In this document: one piece after another, positions 58,901 through 62,548 of the stretch
Position numbering within the stretch: the stretch's first letter is position 1
Layout of the letters: each line of letters opens with the position of its first letter
Assembly: GCA_026874595.1 (NCBI GenBank)
Contig: CM049316.1
Coordinates: 63,221,176-63,285,175 of the forward strand
DNA: 64,000 nt
Direction: 5' to 3'
DNA from: Sipunculus nudus
Lineage: Eukaryota > Annelida > Sipuncula > Golfingiida > Sipunculidae
Notes under the pieces: model-generated
Told to the model about the DNA's origin: nothing
The model's database searches: none
The model's input: the letters and a program-made list of their open reading frames with translations, nothing else
Translations under genes and position numbers: made by a program

Positions 58901-59758
58901 GGGGTTTGGGGGGTCTCCCCCCACATTAAAAGCACTTAAAAATGTTTCTGTTTTGTTGTCGGAATTCTAAGGGGGGTATGGGGGGTTTCCCCCCATCTTT
59001 TAAGTAGTTAATAATATTTCTGAATGAATATTTTCATGATATTTAAAACTGCCGTTAGGTGGCGCTGTTTATTACTCCACACCCAGATTTAAAAGCCCTC
59101 TTTTTCCTGTGACCTTCACATCGTCTTGCATGGTGTAATGGCATTAGTGTTCGACTACTGATCCATGCTGCACAGGATCGATTCCAGCGAGGACCAACTT
59201 CTGCTCTTTCATGTGATAATCATGATTTATAATGTATACATGTACTTACACATTTCCGAATAATAATATGTCTTTCATCAACAGATAACACCGCGGTAGG
59301 AAATATAACAGAAGACAATAAGTGGTAGCAATATTTTATTCAGCTGTCCCAAATGTAGGTACTGATTGTAAATTCGCTCCGAAATTTGTTGATGGAAACT
59401 TTATTTTCAATATGTTTCGCTAACAAAAGATATAAATATATATGCAGAATATACAGACGGAGAGGCGTTGCATTCAGCTATATTCAATGCCTTGTGTATC
59501 TGATCAATATGTAAAAAACATGATTGGGGAGGTAATGAAGAAAAGGTTTTTCATGTATTGAGTCTTATCAGAATATTGAAATTACATCGCATCGGGCTGC
59601 GTCCCTTCAGGATGACGACAAATGCGCACGTCCCACTGGGATGCGTCTTAACGGGCATGTGATATATCGCTTTGTTTTGAACGCAATGGATCTCAGTCGC
59701 TGCGTTTTTTAATTTGAGAATCCAGCTTACCCAGAGGGACGACTTTAATTTCAGCCAT
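10904..59758 (-). CDS. INTS11: INTS11, Integrator complex subunit 11 (RNA endonuclease), 18 coding exons
   Basis: INTS11 (CPSF3L) is the metallo-beta-lactamase/beta-CASP nuclease of Integrator, cutting snRNA 3' ends and nascent mRNAs in the nucleus. Eighteen exons join without any phase conflict into 1806 nt, 601 residues plus stop (human 600). The Zn-binding and catalytic residues are all present: HFHLDH (68-73), H157, D178, E203, H392 in SAHAD, and H414. The beta-CASP region lies between about 210 and 395, and the C-terminal domain ends at [11 protein letters not shown]. The N-terminus, starting [19 protein letters not shown], fits INTS11 and not CPSF73. Exon 2 is a 12-nt microexon. Introns total about 47 kb; intron 12 (19.7 kb) holds a nested gene and intron 17 a DIRS element. 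Head to head with CPTP. No frame damage seen, so the gene looks functional. Confidence 0.97.
11186..11341. repeat. DIRS left inverted terminal repeat
   Basis: Reverse complement of 16624-16781 with very few differences. Outside it, 11141-11185 (C-run, CATTCCCTCCCTGTGAA) is unique to this end. Confidence 0.95.
11382..11493. repeat. DIRS internal complementary region
   Basis: Its first part (11382-11450) is the reverse complement of the element's left outer end and its second part (to 11493) the reverse complement of the right outer end. The two meet at TTTTATTACG after a G run. This joint is thought to guide closing of the circular DNA intermediate in DIRS elements. Confidence 0.92.
11524..12700 (-). 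pseudogene. DIRS tyrosine recombinase remnant
   Basis: Family signals on the minus strand, in order: IYDSRW and FTEW (N-terminal domain), LRGYRAAL, then [15 protein letters not shown] (first catalytic Arg, near 12185), AHDIR (His and second Arg, near 11800) and FTRFYL (catalytic Tyr, near 11700). These lie in three different frames, with shifts near 12500, 12300 and 12050, and a run of C at 11956-11970. All four catalytic residue types survive, but no continuous frame does. Confidence 0.85.
12980..14320 (-). pseudogene. DIRS reverse transcriptase and RNase H remnant
   Basis: RT thumb/palm pieces include [16 protein letters not shown] at about 13932, where the catalytic LDD pair reads LDA. 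A frame change follows, then LLRNLGF and LRFLGVTL. RNase H shows VYADAS-LGWGA (near 13460), NLRAV in place of the usual ELxAV acidic residue, RTDNTT and LADALSR. The open stretch from 14012 to 12165 spans RNase H. Missing acids and frame breaks mark it as inactive. Confidence 0.85.
14732..16513 (-). pseudogene. DIRS gag-like region
   Basis: At 16172-16513 a Cys/His-rich start carries CGSC, HPTCFRC and CFHC pairs, a zinc-knuckle arrangement seen at DIRS gag N-termini. Further on (15246-14732) AEPFADGQ and a helical region resemble the gag C-terminal half. Between them are short GC-rich tandem duplications (units of about 86 bp at 15394-15560 and 57 bp at 15893-16010). Frames are broken. Confidence 0.6.
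16624..16781. repeat. DIRS right inverted terminal repeat
   Basis: Mate of 11186-11341; outside it the unique end ATTATGTTTACGTAATAAAA runs to 16800. Confidence 0.95.
16830..17040. repeat. Fragment of a dispersed repeat, also at 26110-26400 and 47935-49900
   Basis: Shares (in inverse orientation) the words CTTGAACCTTAATTAAAAATAGGCC and TATCTGACNTTTATAAA with the two other places. This is one of three paralogues that reveal the empty site of the 47999 insertion. Confidence 0.6.
17047..17176 (-). CDS. INTS11: INTS11 exon 17 (residues 540-583)
   Basis: 130 nt; encodes [17 protein letters not shown], a strand pattern, an acidic EDEEEKD run, then VLVSWKHQ. Donor GTAGGT opens the intron carrying the DIRS element. 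Confidence 0.92.
17343..17449. repeat. 32-bp tandem repeat, 3.3 copies
   Basis: The unit AATCACAGTTATATATAACA plus GATATAACATGA starts at 17343, 17375, 17407 and 17439, with almost no differences. In INTS11 intron 16, 167 bp from exon 17. Confidence 0.9.
17649..17791 (-). CDS. INTS11: INTS11 exon 16 (residues 493-540)
   Basis: 143 nt; [15 protein letters not shown] matches the vertebrate C-terminal domain, and it ends QLIK plus AG. Donor GTTAGA is weak. Confidence 0.93.
17792..19396. other. INTS11 intron 15
   Basis: 1.6 kb of AT-rich sequence. An open frame at 17868-18122 has no family resemblance. No repeat identified. Confidence 0.5.
19397..19467 (-). CDS. INTS11: INTS11 exon 15 (residues 469-492)
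   Basis: 71 nt; encodes a Pro/Ser linker, then [15 protein letters not shown], matching the KKPRLLHGTLIMKDS region of vertebrates. Confidence 0.93.
19560..19900 (+). repeat. 350-bp dispersed repeat (copy in INTS11 intron 14)
   Basis: Inverse partner of 46650-47020. Shared phrases: GGAATATG-ACTGAATAAGTGAATG, and GGAGGCTTGCATTCCTTAGA near the end. Not coding; family unnamed by me. Confidence 0.7.
20560..20965 (+). repeat. 400-bp dispersed repeat ending 10 bp from INTS11 exon 14
   Basis: Direct partner of 53030-53385. Shared phrases: CATCCAGAACAGAGACTGGG near the start, AATACATGTTGTT in the middle and ATGAAACTTGG near the end. The match runs almost to the exon 14 donor. Confidence 0.7.
20976..21086 (-). 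CDS. INTS11: INTS11 exon 14 (residues 432-468)
   Basis: 111 nt; encodes [14 protein letters not shown] to [18 protein letters not shown] is a conserved INTS11 string. Phase 1 in and out, fitting both neighbours. Confidence 0.93.
21370..21560 (+). repeat. Short dispersed repeat, paralogue of 46140-46310
   Basis: Both contain ACCACAAAGTAGCCTAGTGA, a GATAATCTA-TGGTTTGTAGT-type phrase and a GAGTT(A)TC ending. Located in INTS11 intron 13. Confidence 0.55.
21938..24113 (+). repeat. Left arm of a 2.2-kb inverted duplication
   Basis: Matches the reverse complement of 42098-44284 nearly base for base, from AACAAGGGACCTATGGGTCA at its start to CATAGCTTTAACATTTT at its end. Internally it holds two diverged units about 680 bp apart (compare 23240 and 23917, both with AACGTGCCATGGTCA). 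It lies in INTS11 intron 13, while the other arm lies in intron 12. No coding capacity. Confidence 0.9.
24115..24572 (+). repeat. Hairpin-ended repeat family, copy 1
   Basis: A body shared with 26396-26868, then a (GGAC)n run, ACAATGGACCACGACTATAG, and the near-palindrome AGCTCAGATGAC-TTATA-GTCAGCTGAGCT at the end. It continues directly from the left inverted arm. Confidence 0.8.
24749..24911 (-). CDS. INTS11: INTS11 exon 13 (residues 378-432, His392 and His414)
   Basis: 163 nt. [12 protein letters not shown] provides H392 and [12 protein letters not shown] provides H414, the last active-site residues. Donor GTGAGA. Confidence 0.97.
25404..25985. repeat. 600-bp dispersed repeat (copy B of 8241-8836)
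   Basis: Direct copy in INTS11 intron 12. The two TGACGTCA sites persist at 25807-25814 and 25846-25853, about the same spacing as in copy A. Confidence 0.75.
26110..26395. repeat. Uninterrupted paralogue of the repeat at 47935-49900
   Basis: Reads GAGCTTTTATAAAAATAGGCC where the other copy is split by a 1.5-kb insert, so it gives the pre-insertion sequence. Confidence 0.65.
26396..26868 (-). repeat. Hairpin-ended repeat family, copy 2 (short full form)
   Basis: About 470 bp, inverse to copy 1: hairpin AGCTCAGCTGAC-TATAA-GTCATCTGAGCT first, then the (GTCC)n run, then the body, ending GGGACCTATGGGTCAC and CTCAGCTGA. It seems the shortest complete member here. Confidence 0.75.
26869..28095. 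other. INTS11 intron 12 segment, AT-rich with a 20-bp G run
   Basis: Mostly unremarkable AT-rich sequence. A G run of about 20 is at 27834-27852. Just right of it, 27854-27995 on the minus strand has a plausible acceptor and open frames (see the nested gene). Confidence 0.45.
28100..28860 (+). repeat. Hairpin-family copy 3, truncated and joined to a GGGGTG-rich repeat
   Basis: 28100-28675 follows copy 1 (AACGTGCCATGGTCAAAGTT and the same body) up to the (GGAC)n run. There the usual hairpin end is replaced by 28678-28860, rich in TGGGGTGCA and GGGGTGATTTGTTCATTAA. That phrase resembles, in inverse form, the satellite at 35760-37130. Confidence 0.65.
29225..29261 (-). CDS. Possible nested gene exon 6 (37 nt)
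   Basis: A good acceptor (TTTACATTTTCAG) and donor (AG|GTAAGG) enclose 37 nt that stay open in phase 1 after exon 5. Support is splice signals only. Confidence 0.25.
29820..31273. mobile_element. Non-autonomous element with four ~325-bp tandem units and GTATCCCC termini
   Basis: GCTCACAGTACTGTCAAGTA recurs at 29904, 30220, 30545 and 30871 (spacing 316, 325, 326). Each unit has AGGTGGCACCACCAGTTTC and CATGACCCC. The left end has ATAGTATCCCCAGACAATTA, and the right end is the hairpin GTATCCCC-GACTTTGTCT-GGGGATAC (31248-31273). The design recalls the tandem-core repeat elements of bivalves, but I cannot assign a superfamily. Confidence 0.8.
31365..31907 (-). CDS. Nested gene exon 5 (Ser/Gln-rich, 181 codons)
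   Basis: 543 nt, phase 1 in, open throughout. The motif [20 protein letters not shown] occurs near its start and again at its end, an internal duplication. The second copy has gained the donor GA|GTGAGT at 31359-31364. If that donor is skipped, the frame runs on into the neighbouring repeat element to a stop at 31114. Confidence 0.5.
31365..38444 (-). CDS. Nested gene with PWWP-like domain (partial model) in INTS11 intron 12
   Basis: Exons on the minus strand: 38426-38444, 35485-35596, 34373-34432, 32640-32702 and 31365-31907. The start, in CAAGATGGCGG, is a typical TISU-like initiation site. Residues 8-43 include [18 protein letters not shown], which fits the opening of a PWWP (chromatin reader) domain. 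The two next exons give helical pieces ending [13 protein letters not shown]. The last long exon is Ser/Gln-rich, low complexity. Phases agree at 38426/35596, 34373/32702 and 32640/31907. Between 35485 and 34432 phase 2 must turn into phase 1, so one exon is missing; a 20-nt candidate at 34988-35007 would fit. Further 3' exons may be 29225-29261 and one near 27854-27995. I cannot name the protein. It could also be a decayed gene. Confidence 0.5.
32640..32702 (-). CDS. Nested gene exon 4
   Basis: 63 nt, phase 1 in and out; [20 protein letters not shown], an amphipathic helix like the end of a PWWP domain. Acceptor CTTGTTTCAG, donor GTAAGT. Confidence 0.55.
32703..34372. other. Nested-gene intron, no feature seen
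   Basis: 1.7 kb of AT-rich sequence with no repeat copy that I can match inside the window. Confidence 0.5.
34373..34432 (-). CDS. Nested gene exon 3
   Basis: 60 nt, phase 1 in and out; [19 protein letters not shown]. Acceptor TTTTACAG, donor GTAAAT. Confidence 0.45.
35485..35596 (-). CDS. Nested gene exon 2 (PWWP-like, residues 7-43)
   Basis: 112 nt between TTTCAG and GTGAGT. It encodes [37 protein letters not shown] stands where PWWP domains have their name motif, and the following strand pattern fits. Confidence 0.65.
35760..37290. repeat. Satellite-like array of ATGGACAAATCACCCC units
   Basis: Compound units of 138-215 bp, marked by CTTGTAAATATGCCAATGCA at 36117, 36286, 36501, 36668, 36831 and 36969. 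Each has several TGGACAAATCACCCC(C)n blocks and a CAAGTAA-AGACATTTACATTTAA spacer. C runs vary in length. Long plus-strand ORFs here (36349-36961) come from the repeat. It sits between exons 1 and 2 of the nested gene. Confidence 0.9.
37300..38400. other. Nested-gene intron 1, remainder
   Basis: Unique-looking sequence with a C run at 37347; nothing recognised. It becomes less AT-rich towards 38000-38400, near the nested start. Confidence 0.45.
38426..38444 (-). CDS. Nested gene exon 1 (residues 1-6)
   Basis: ATG GCG GAT AAA CCA AGC G followed by donor GTAAGA. The context CAAGATGGCGG (38438-38448) is a TISU/YY1-type start, common on short 5' leaders. Confidence 0.6.
38477..38635 (-). CDS. 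Short ORF just upstream of the nested gene
   Basis: 52 residues from ATG, acidic at first ([16 protein letters not shown]), ending 33 bp before the nested start. A TTAACTCAG acceptor-like site precedes it and TCA|GTATAT lies inside. It could be an upstream ORF, a 5' exon, or chance. Confidence 0.25.
   Translation of the reverse strand: MTAREVDEDEKVVSEMACTSAHTRIDANPIACTVTPSSSVYLKSTFGVTSCR
38820..40930. repeat. Segment bracketed by degenerate inverted CGGAAG-rich ends
   Basis: TATGTGTAAAACTCGGAAGT at 38820 (repeated at about 39034) has an imperfect inverse counterpart near 40880-40925 (GGCTTCCGGCTTCCGAATTC then AAGTTTACATACAC). This may be an old DNA transposon of about 2.1 kb. Inside are a C run (39883-39898) and an (AT)n run (40448-40472), with no coding frame. 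Confidence 0.35.
41668..41797. promoter_or_regulatory. Tandem promoter-like module: GACGTCA, E2F-type TTTTGGCGCCAAAA, CCAAT
   Basis: A 63-bp unit occurs twice (41669 and 41732). Each has GACGTCA, then TTTCGCGCC or TTTGGCGCC, then GACCGTT, then CTCATTGGTTAG (inverse CCAAT) and CACACACCAGGAGTCACCT. In copy 2 the middle is the perfect palindrome TTTTGGCGCCAAAA. CRE, E2F and CCAAT together are typical of cell-cycle promoters. No gene start is tied to it. Confidence 0.45.
42003..42096 (+). repeat. Hairpin-family 3' end, copy 4
   Basis: The GGAC-type run, ACAATGGACCACGACTATAG and hairpin AGCTCAGATGAC-TTATA-GTCAGCTGAGCT, with the body missing. It abuts the right inverted arm. Confidence 0.75.
42098..44284 (-). 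repeat. Right arm of the 2.2-kb inverted duplication
   Basis: Inverse copy of 21938-24113, ending GTCGTGACCCATAGGTCCCT. The arms differ by scattered substitutions and short indels. It ends about 300 bp from INTS11 exon 12. Confidence 0.9.
44581..44670 (-). CDS. INTS11: INTS11 exon 12 (residues 348-377)
   Basis: 90 nt, 30 codons, [15 protein letters not shown] to ENRQT. Donor GTGAGT opens the 19.7-kb intron. Confidence 0.97.
45158..45380 (+). repeat. Hairpin-family copy 5 in INTS11 intron 11
   Basis: TTAATTTCTCAAAGGAATGA, a diverged body, a GGACAGACAG run, ACAATGGACCATCACTATAG and the terminal AGCTCAGATGCC-TTAAA-GTCAGCTGAGCT. More diverged than the other copies. Confidence 0.7.
45483..45605 (-). 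CDS. INTS11: INTS11 exon 11 (residues 307-347)
   Basis: 123 nt, 41 codons, with [14 protein letters not shown], a conserved beta-CASP strand-helix. Donor GTAAGG. Confidence 0.97.
46140..46330 (+). repeat. Short dispersed repeat in INTS11 intron 10 (paralogue of 21370-21560)
   Basis: Shares ACCACAAAGTAGCCTAGTGA and neighbouring phrases, ending in a GGACAGACAGACAG run. Confidence 0.55.
46518..46613 (-). CDS. INTS11: INTS11 exon 10 (residues 275-306)
   Basis: 96 nt, 32 codons, [14 protein letters not shown] to FEFKHIK. Donor GTACAC is weak, but the protein match fixes it. Confidence 0.95.
46650..47020 (-). repeat. 350-bp dispersed repeat in INTS11 intron 9 (inverse of 19560-19900)
   Basis: Inverse copy with a G run (46690-46709) where the other copy has only a short GGGG tract. 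Confidence 0.7.
47507..47626 (-). CDS. INTS11: INTS11 exon 9 (residues 235-274)
   Basis: 120 nt, 40 codons, [15 protein letters not shown] to SVGLTEK, start of the beta-CASP domain. Donor GTAAGA. Confidence 0.97.
47935..49900. repeat. Dispersed repeat split by a later insertion
   Basis: 47935-47998 and 49521 onward are the two halves of the repeat seen whole at 26110-26395 and (inverse) at 16830-17040. Shared: CCCTTGAACCTTTTATAA on the left and AAATAGGCC on the right. Confidence 0.7.
47999..49520. mobile_element. 1.52-kb inserted element with GCCCCGCC termini and ATAA duplication
   Basis: It begins CTAGATGTGTCGGTACGACA then TGCCCCGCC, and ends GGCGGGGGC. ATAA stands on both sides (47995-47998 and 49521-49524) and occurs once in the empty paralogue. 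Inside are units of about 180 bp (AAAAGTAGGTCAAC, AACTCGACCTGTAACTGGTC, AGTCCATACATGTG) at about 48190, 49080 and 49250. A foreign segment with its own GACGGACAG run lies between 48480 and 49060. Non-coding. Confidence 0.75.
49985..50158 (-). CDS. INTS11: INTS11 exon 8 (residues 177-234, Asp178 and Glu203)
   Basis: 174 nt, the longest exon. [12 protein letters not shown] provides D178, and LITESTYAT provides E203, the residue whose mutation inactivates the human enzyme. The donor is the less usual GTCTGT. Confidence 0.96.
50690..50990. repeat. Tandem repeat of ~122 bp, about 2.3 units, in INTS11 intron 7
   Basis: TTTCAGGCTGATAT, CACATACACTGTGCAAAA and ATTGTAGGTGG recur at a spacing of about 122 bp. 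Confidence 0.6.
51080..51300. repeat. Short tandem duplications (~71 bp) in INTS11 intron 7
   Basis: CAGTCTGCCAAAGCTATAAA followed by TAGATC-AGGCTGA occurs twice, and TGAGTGAACT-TTGACCTG occurs several times just before. Confidence 0.65.
51425..51905. repeat. Three ~175-bp tandem units in INTS11 intron 7
   Basis: CATAA-TCAGCCAAA starts units near 51428, 51607 and 51780. Each continues with ACCATTTGAACAAA and AATTTGGCC-AGTGG-TTT, ending in A/G-rich sequence. Confidence 0.65.
52154..52252 (-). CDS. INTS11: INTS11 exon 7 (residues 144-176, His157)
   Basis: 99 nt, 33 codons. [13 protein letters not shown] provides the zinc ligand H157. Donor GTAAGT. Confidence 0.97.
53030..53385 (+). repeat. 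400-bp dispersed repeat in INTS11 intron 6 (copy of 20560-20965)
   Basis: Direct copy; CATCCAGAACAGAGACTGGG and the terminal ATGAAACTTGG are shared. Elsewhere in intron 6, 52273-52310 carries an isolated ACCTATGGGTCATGATGCTC end of the hairpin family. Confidence 0.7.
53704..53820 (-). CDS. INTS11: INTS11 exon 6 (residues 105-143)
   Basis: 117 nt, 39 codons, from [13 protein letters not shown] to NLHQTVQ. It matches vertebrate INTS11 at most positions. Confidence 0.96.
54649..54760 (-). CDS. INTS11: INTS11 exon 5 (residues 67-104, HxHxDH)
   Basis: 112 nt. [15 protein letters not shown] carries the signature zinc ligands H68, H70, D72 and H73; it ends KAICPILL. Donor GTAAGT. Confidence 0.97.
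55349..55422 (-). CDS. INTS11: INTS11 exon 4 (residues 43-67)
   Basis: 74 nt; encodes [13 protein letters not shown] through CVIIS, leading straight into the HxHxDH motif. Donor GTAGGT. Confidence 0.96.
57000..57085 (-). CDS. INTS11: INTS11 exon 3 (residues 14-42)
   Basis: 86 nt; encodes DVGRSCIL through [12 protein letters not shown], the first beta-sheet of the metallo-beta-lactamase fold. Donor GTAAGT. Confidence 0.96.
57560..57571 (-). CDS. INTS11: INTS11 exon 2, 12-nt microexon (residues 10-13)
   Basis: GTGCTGGCCAGG lies between a TTTTGTCTTTCAG acceptor and a GTGAGTACT donor. It completes Gly10, adds Ala-Gly-Gln and starts Asp14, exactly the GAGQD that all INTS11 and CPSF73 proteins carry. 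Without it, exons 1 and 3 would join in frame but lose these four residues. Confidence 0.92.
57572..58855. other. INTS11 intron 1, left part
   Basis: AT-rich intron. A 184-codon minus ORF (58370-58924) begins inside the G/C tract and has no family resemblance, so I do not call it. Confidence 0.5.
58857..59000. repeat. G-rich tract with GGGGGG/CCCCCC hairpins in INTS11 intron 1
   Basis: About 60 bases almost all G with GTTTGGGG interruptions (58857-58915). TCTCCCCCCACATT follows, then a second GGGGGGTATGGGGGGTTTCC next to CCCC. It could form G-quadruplexes on the plus strand, and the pieces resemble the G/C hairpin repeats at 4440-5010. Confidence 0.7.
59125..59200 (+). repeat. tRNA-like sequence (SINE head or tRNA pseudogene)
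   Basis: An A-box-like TGGTGTAATGGCATTAGTG is followed about 30 nt on by GGATCGATTCC, a B-box-like sequence, and GAGGACCA. The acceptor stem pairs only partly (GTCTT with GAGGAC), and no clear anticodon arm forms. Confidence 0.45.
59731..59758 (-). CDS. INTS11: INTS11 exon 1 (residues 1-9)
   Basis: 28 nt from ATG to CTG G, donor GTAAGC. It encodes MAEIKVVPL and the first base of Gly10. Confidence 0.95.
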
Positions 59759-60203
59759 CTCTTTCAGACAAATGTTCGCACATTTAACGACATGCCACTT
59801 CTGAATAAGCTGATTATTTTTCAGAAATCCACGGCGCGGTTTTCCTAAGTCCGCGTATGGGCGCTGACATATTGTAGGACCGCAGATTCGTCGCAGTAAG
59901 TTTGGCCCGAGTAAATCTCGATACTAACAACACAACCCAAACAGACAAGCTGATAAAATCTCAAAGATTGTATTTTGACCGGTCAAAATAGGTCGCACTA
60001 TATTTATTTGGTCCCGGAGTCTGTAGAACATTATTTGATTGACTATTTAACGGTGAGAAAATCTTAGTTCACCGAGTTTGTATTTTCTCGACTTCTAACA
60101 GATGATATGTGCGAGTTGCCCCTGGAACGAGTTGACTTGACATTCTTGATCCAAACAGTGACCAGGTGACTGCGTGAAGCCGTGAGCTACCAAGAATTGT
60201 AAG
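59759..60203. promoter_or_regulatory. INTS11-CPTP divergent promoter region
   Basis: 445 bp between two opposed start codons; higher GC and CpG than the flanking introns on its INTS11 side. It holds an 18-bp perfect palindrome at 59972-59989 (ATTTTGACCGGTCAAAAT), and TGACC/GGTCA halves are nuclear-receptor-like. No TATA box in a fixed place. Confidence 0.7.
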
Positions 60204-60325
60204 ATGGCTAATTCGCCAGACAGTTTTGACTTAAAACGAGTTCACTCAGCGTTTTCAGAGTGCAATAGTGAGGACGGGAAGATCAGTCTTTCAAAATATA
60301 TCCAAGGTTACACTGAACTTAACAA
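60204..60325 (+). CDS. CPTP: CPTP exon 1 (residues 1-40)
   Basis: 122 nt, 40 codons plus AA; MANSPDSFDLKRVHSAFSEC to GYTELN. Context TAAGATGGC; donor GTAAGT. Confidence 0.94.
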
Positions 60326-62548
60326 GTAAGTATATGACACTGTCATTTACATGCAGTGCAGTGAATGTGAGACATCTCTCTGCACAAACATTACGTCATT
60401 ATAGTCCGTTCCAGTACCCCTGTCCACCTGTTTTTTCGCAATTATTTATCTGTGAATCAAAGAACGCCAAAACTATTTGACCTTGGGGAAGAAAGAGGAA
60501 AAAGCGTAATTAACTAATATGGAAATAATAGCCTACCTTATGTTATTTTCCTATAAACAATTTAAAATCATTTTATGAGTAACTATTCTATTCTTTAGCG
60601 ACATCTTGCCACTAATCTGTGAAATGTGCATATCAGGGGATAGTGATGACGTCATAATAGACGTACTAAAGAGGCACCAACATTCACGGGACCAATAATC
60701 AAGAGCTGCCGACCTCTGCTTACAGCGAGACTTGTATTCTTCGCGTGCACGCGCTTCACTGTTACGTCACATTACTTTATATCCATATCCAAGGAGGATA
60801 AACAATGGCCGCATATTAGGGACGCCATGAACCACGGATATATTTGAGACATGTCAACCAGGCCGTAAAGTAAATAATATTTATATCGTGAGTAGGTAAT
60901 TAAGGTTCCAAAAATTACGCTTTTGCCTCTTTATGCCAATGGTGCAAATTTTGTTTGCCAGATATGTCTTATGAAGAGATAATCGCGAAAAATCAGGTGG
61001 ACAGGGGTACAGGAACGGACTATAGTCATAAAGAAAAATGGGCGTGGCTCTGATGCTGCATTAACTGCATGTTATAATGCGGCGTATGTATCCATTCCAT
61101 ATAAAATTCAATATTGTGTTTGTAACAGGGAAGCTTACGCCTTTGGGGGCAAACAATGTTAATGTATTCGCCTGTACAAGAAATTTTACTGTAACCCCTA
61201 CTTTAATGCCTAAACAGTACTCACTTTAAAAGTTTACCGTCCCTGGACCTGACAGTTGTTCCTAAATTTGGGACAATCACCAGGTGGCGTGTGTGATGCA
61301 TCATTCTCCGTACAGAAATTTATCATGAATGCTAAGGATATACACAACATATCTTGACTCCGCACTGGAGGTTGAAAACGGGTATGACGTTTTATGTTGG
61401 GGAACTCCCCGAGGAGATCCCCTCCAGACATGCTTGTTTTTACCGCTTGAGATCTAGACCTACCTGATTCAACTGTTTAATGGACATGACGATTTTAAAG
61501 TGGTATGTTGTGTTACCATATGATACAAATATGTTTGTATTCTTATATATGACACAATTTTGGCTCGGATATCATTTTTTTATTGTCCAGTGGCATGTCT
61601 CCAGTTTTCAAACACCTCGTACTAGGGCTCTCTCAGCGGAGGGAACCAAAGCGCAAGGAGAGAGCACGAATGCTATGGGCTAATGCTGCATATGAGTCAA
61701 ACTGACTTGAACACATATAAAATTGATAATGATCGAGGTCCTTTTTCTGAGCTTTAGGAAAACCAAAAGCTTATATCATCCACATACATAATTAGTTGTT
61801 TAACTGATTTAGCTGGTTAAATTTGATAAATTTGCCCGAGTAGCATTAACCAAAATGTTCGAACTGGTATAAATCAGATATATTAAATATTTAAGCAAGA
61901 ATTAATGAAGAAAAGCTGTCAGTGTTCAGATCAAAGCACTAAACCATTAATTATATTTTTTTTGCTCACCTGCTAAAAATTAACAAGATCCTTAATTTTT
62001 GCTCTGTAATCTTGCAGTTTTTCTTTATTTTCAGATTACTAAGCCTCTTGGGTGCAGTCTTCAATTTTGTGTCCAAAGATGTAAAGGAAAAGATTGGAAT
62101 CCTTCGCCAACATTCCAATTCTGCAGAAGGCAAGCATTACGAAACTGTTCAGGAGATGCTTGACTTCGAAGAATCATCAGGAAAAACGACCAGTAAATCT
62201 AAACCGCCTTCAGGATCACGGACATTGCTTCGACTCCATCGAGCTCTGGCATTTATATCAAACTTTTTGGAAAGGCTAATAAAAATCGAAGGGGATGCAA
62301 GTTTGACACATGTTGCCTGGGATGCGTACAAAGAATCTCTCGCAAAATTTCATCCGTGGCTTGTCCAAAAGGGAGTAGGTATAGCTGTTTACACTCTCCC
62401 GAGTAGAGATCAGCTGCTAGGTAGGATGAAGCTACAGCCAACAGAGGAGACCAAAACACTAGTTAATGATGTTATAGCAGTATTAAATCCAGTATATGAA
62501 CAAGTAGAACAGATGTACACCGATCGTAATTTGCATGGTCTGCCATAG
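60204..62548 (+). CDS. CPTP: CPTP, ceramide-1-phosphate transfer protein (2 exons, complete)
   Basis: CPTP (GLTPD1) is a soluble GLTP-fold protein that carries ceramide-1-phosphate between trans-Golgi, plasma and nuclear membranes. Exons 60204-60325 and 62035-62548 join in phase 2, giving 211 residues (human 214). The lipid-head residues align with human: D56 and K60 in FVSKDVKEK, R103 and R107 in SRTLLRLHRAL, and H147 in FHPW. The stretch at about 66-100 is a variable loop. The C-terminus NLHGLP resembles the human DLP end. The presence of the phosphate-binding Lys and Arg pair argues for CPTP rather than the glycolipid carrier GLTP. Head to head with INTS11, as in human. A poly(A) signal lies at 63150. 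Confidence 0.96.
60326..62034. other. CPTP intron
   Basis: 1.7-kb intron ending TTATTTTCAG. No repeat recognised. An upstream cag (62016) is an alternative acceptor but breaks the protein match. Confidence 0.6.
62035..62548 (+). CDS. CPTP: CPTP exon 2 (residues 41-211, stop)
   Basis: 514 nt from LLSLLGAVFNF to TAG at 62546-62548, containing all lipid-binding residues. Confidence 0.97.

Noticed and set aside
58370..58924. 184-codon ORF on the minus strand
   Set aside because: It begins inside a poly-G/C tract, codes a Pro run, then AT-rich intronic sequence with no family resemblance; it lies in INTS11 intron 1.
10904..59758. CPSF3 (CPSF73) instead of INTS11
   Set aside because: The N-terminus (VPLGAGQDVGRSC), the EDFRKI region and the C-terminal DEELGS end follow INTS11; total length 601 is INTS11-like and shorter than CPSF73.
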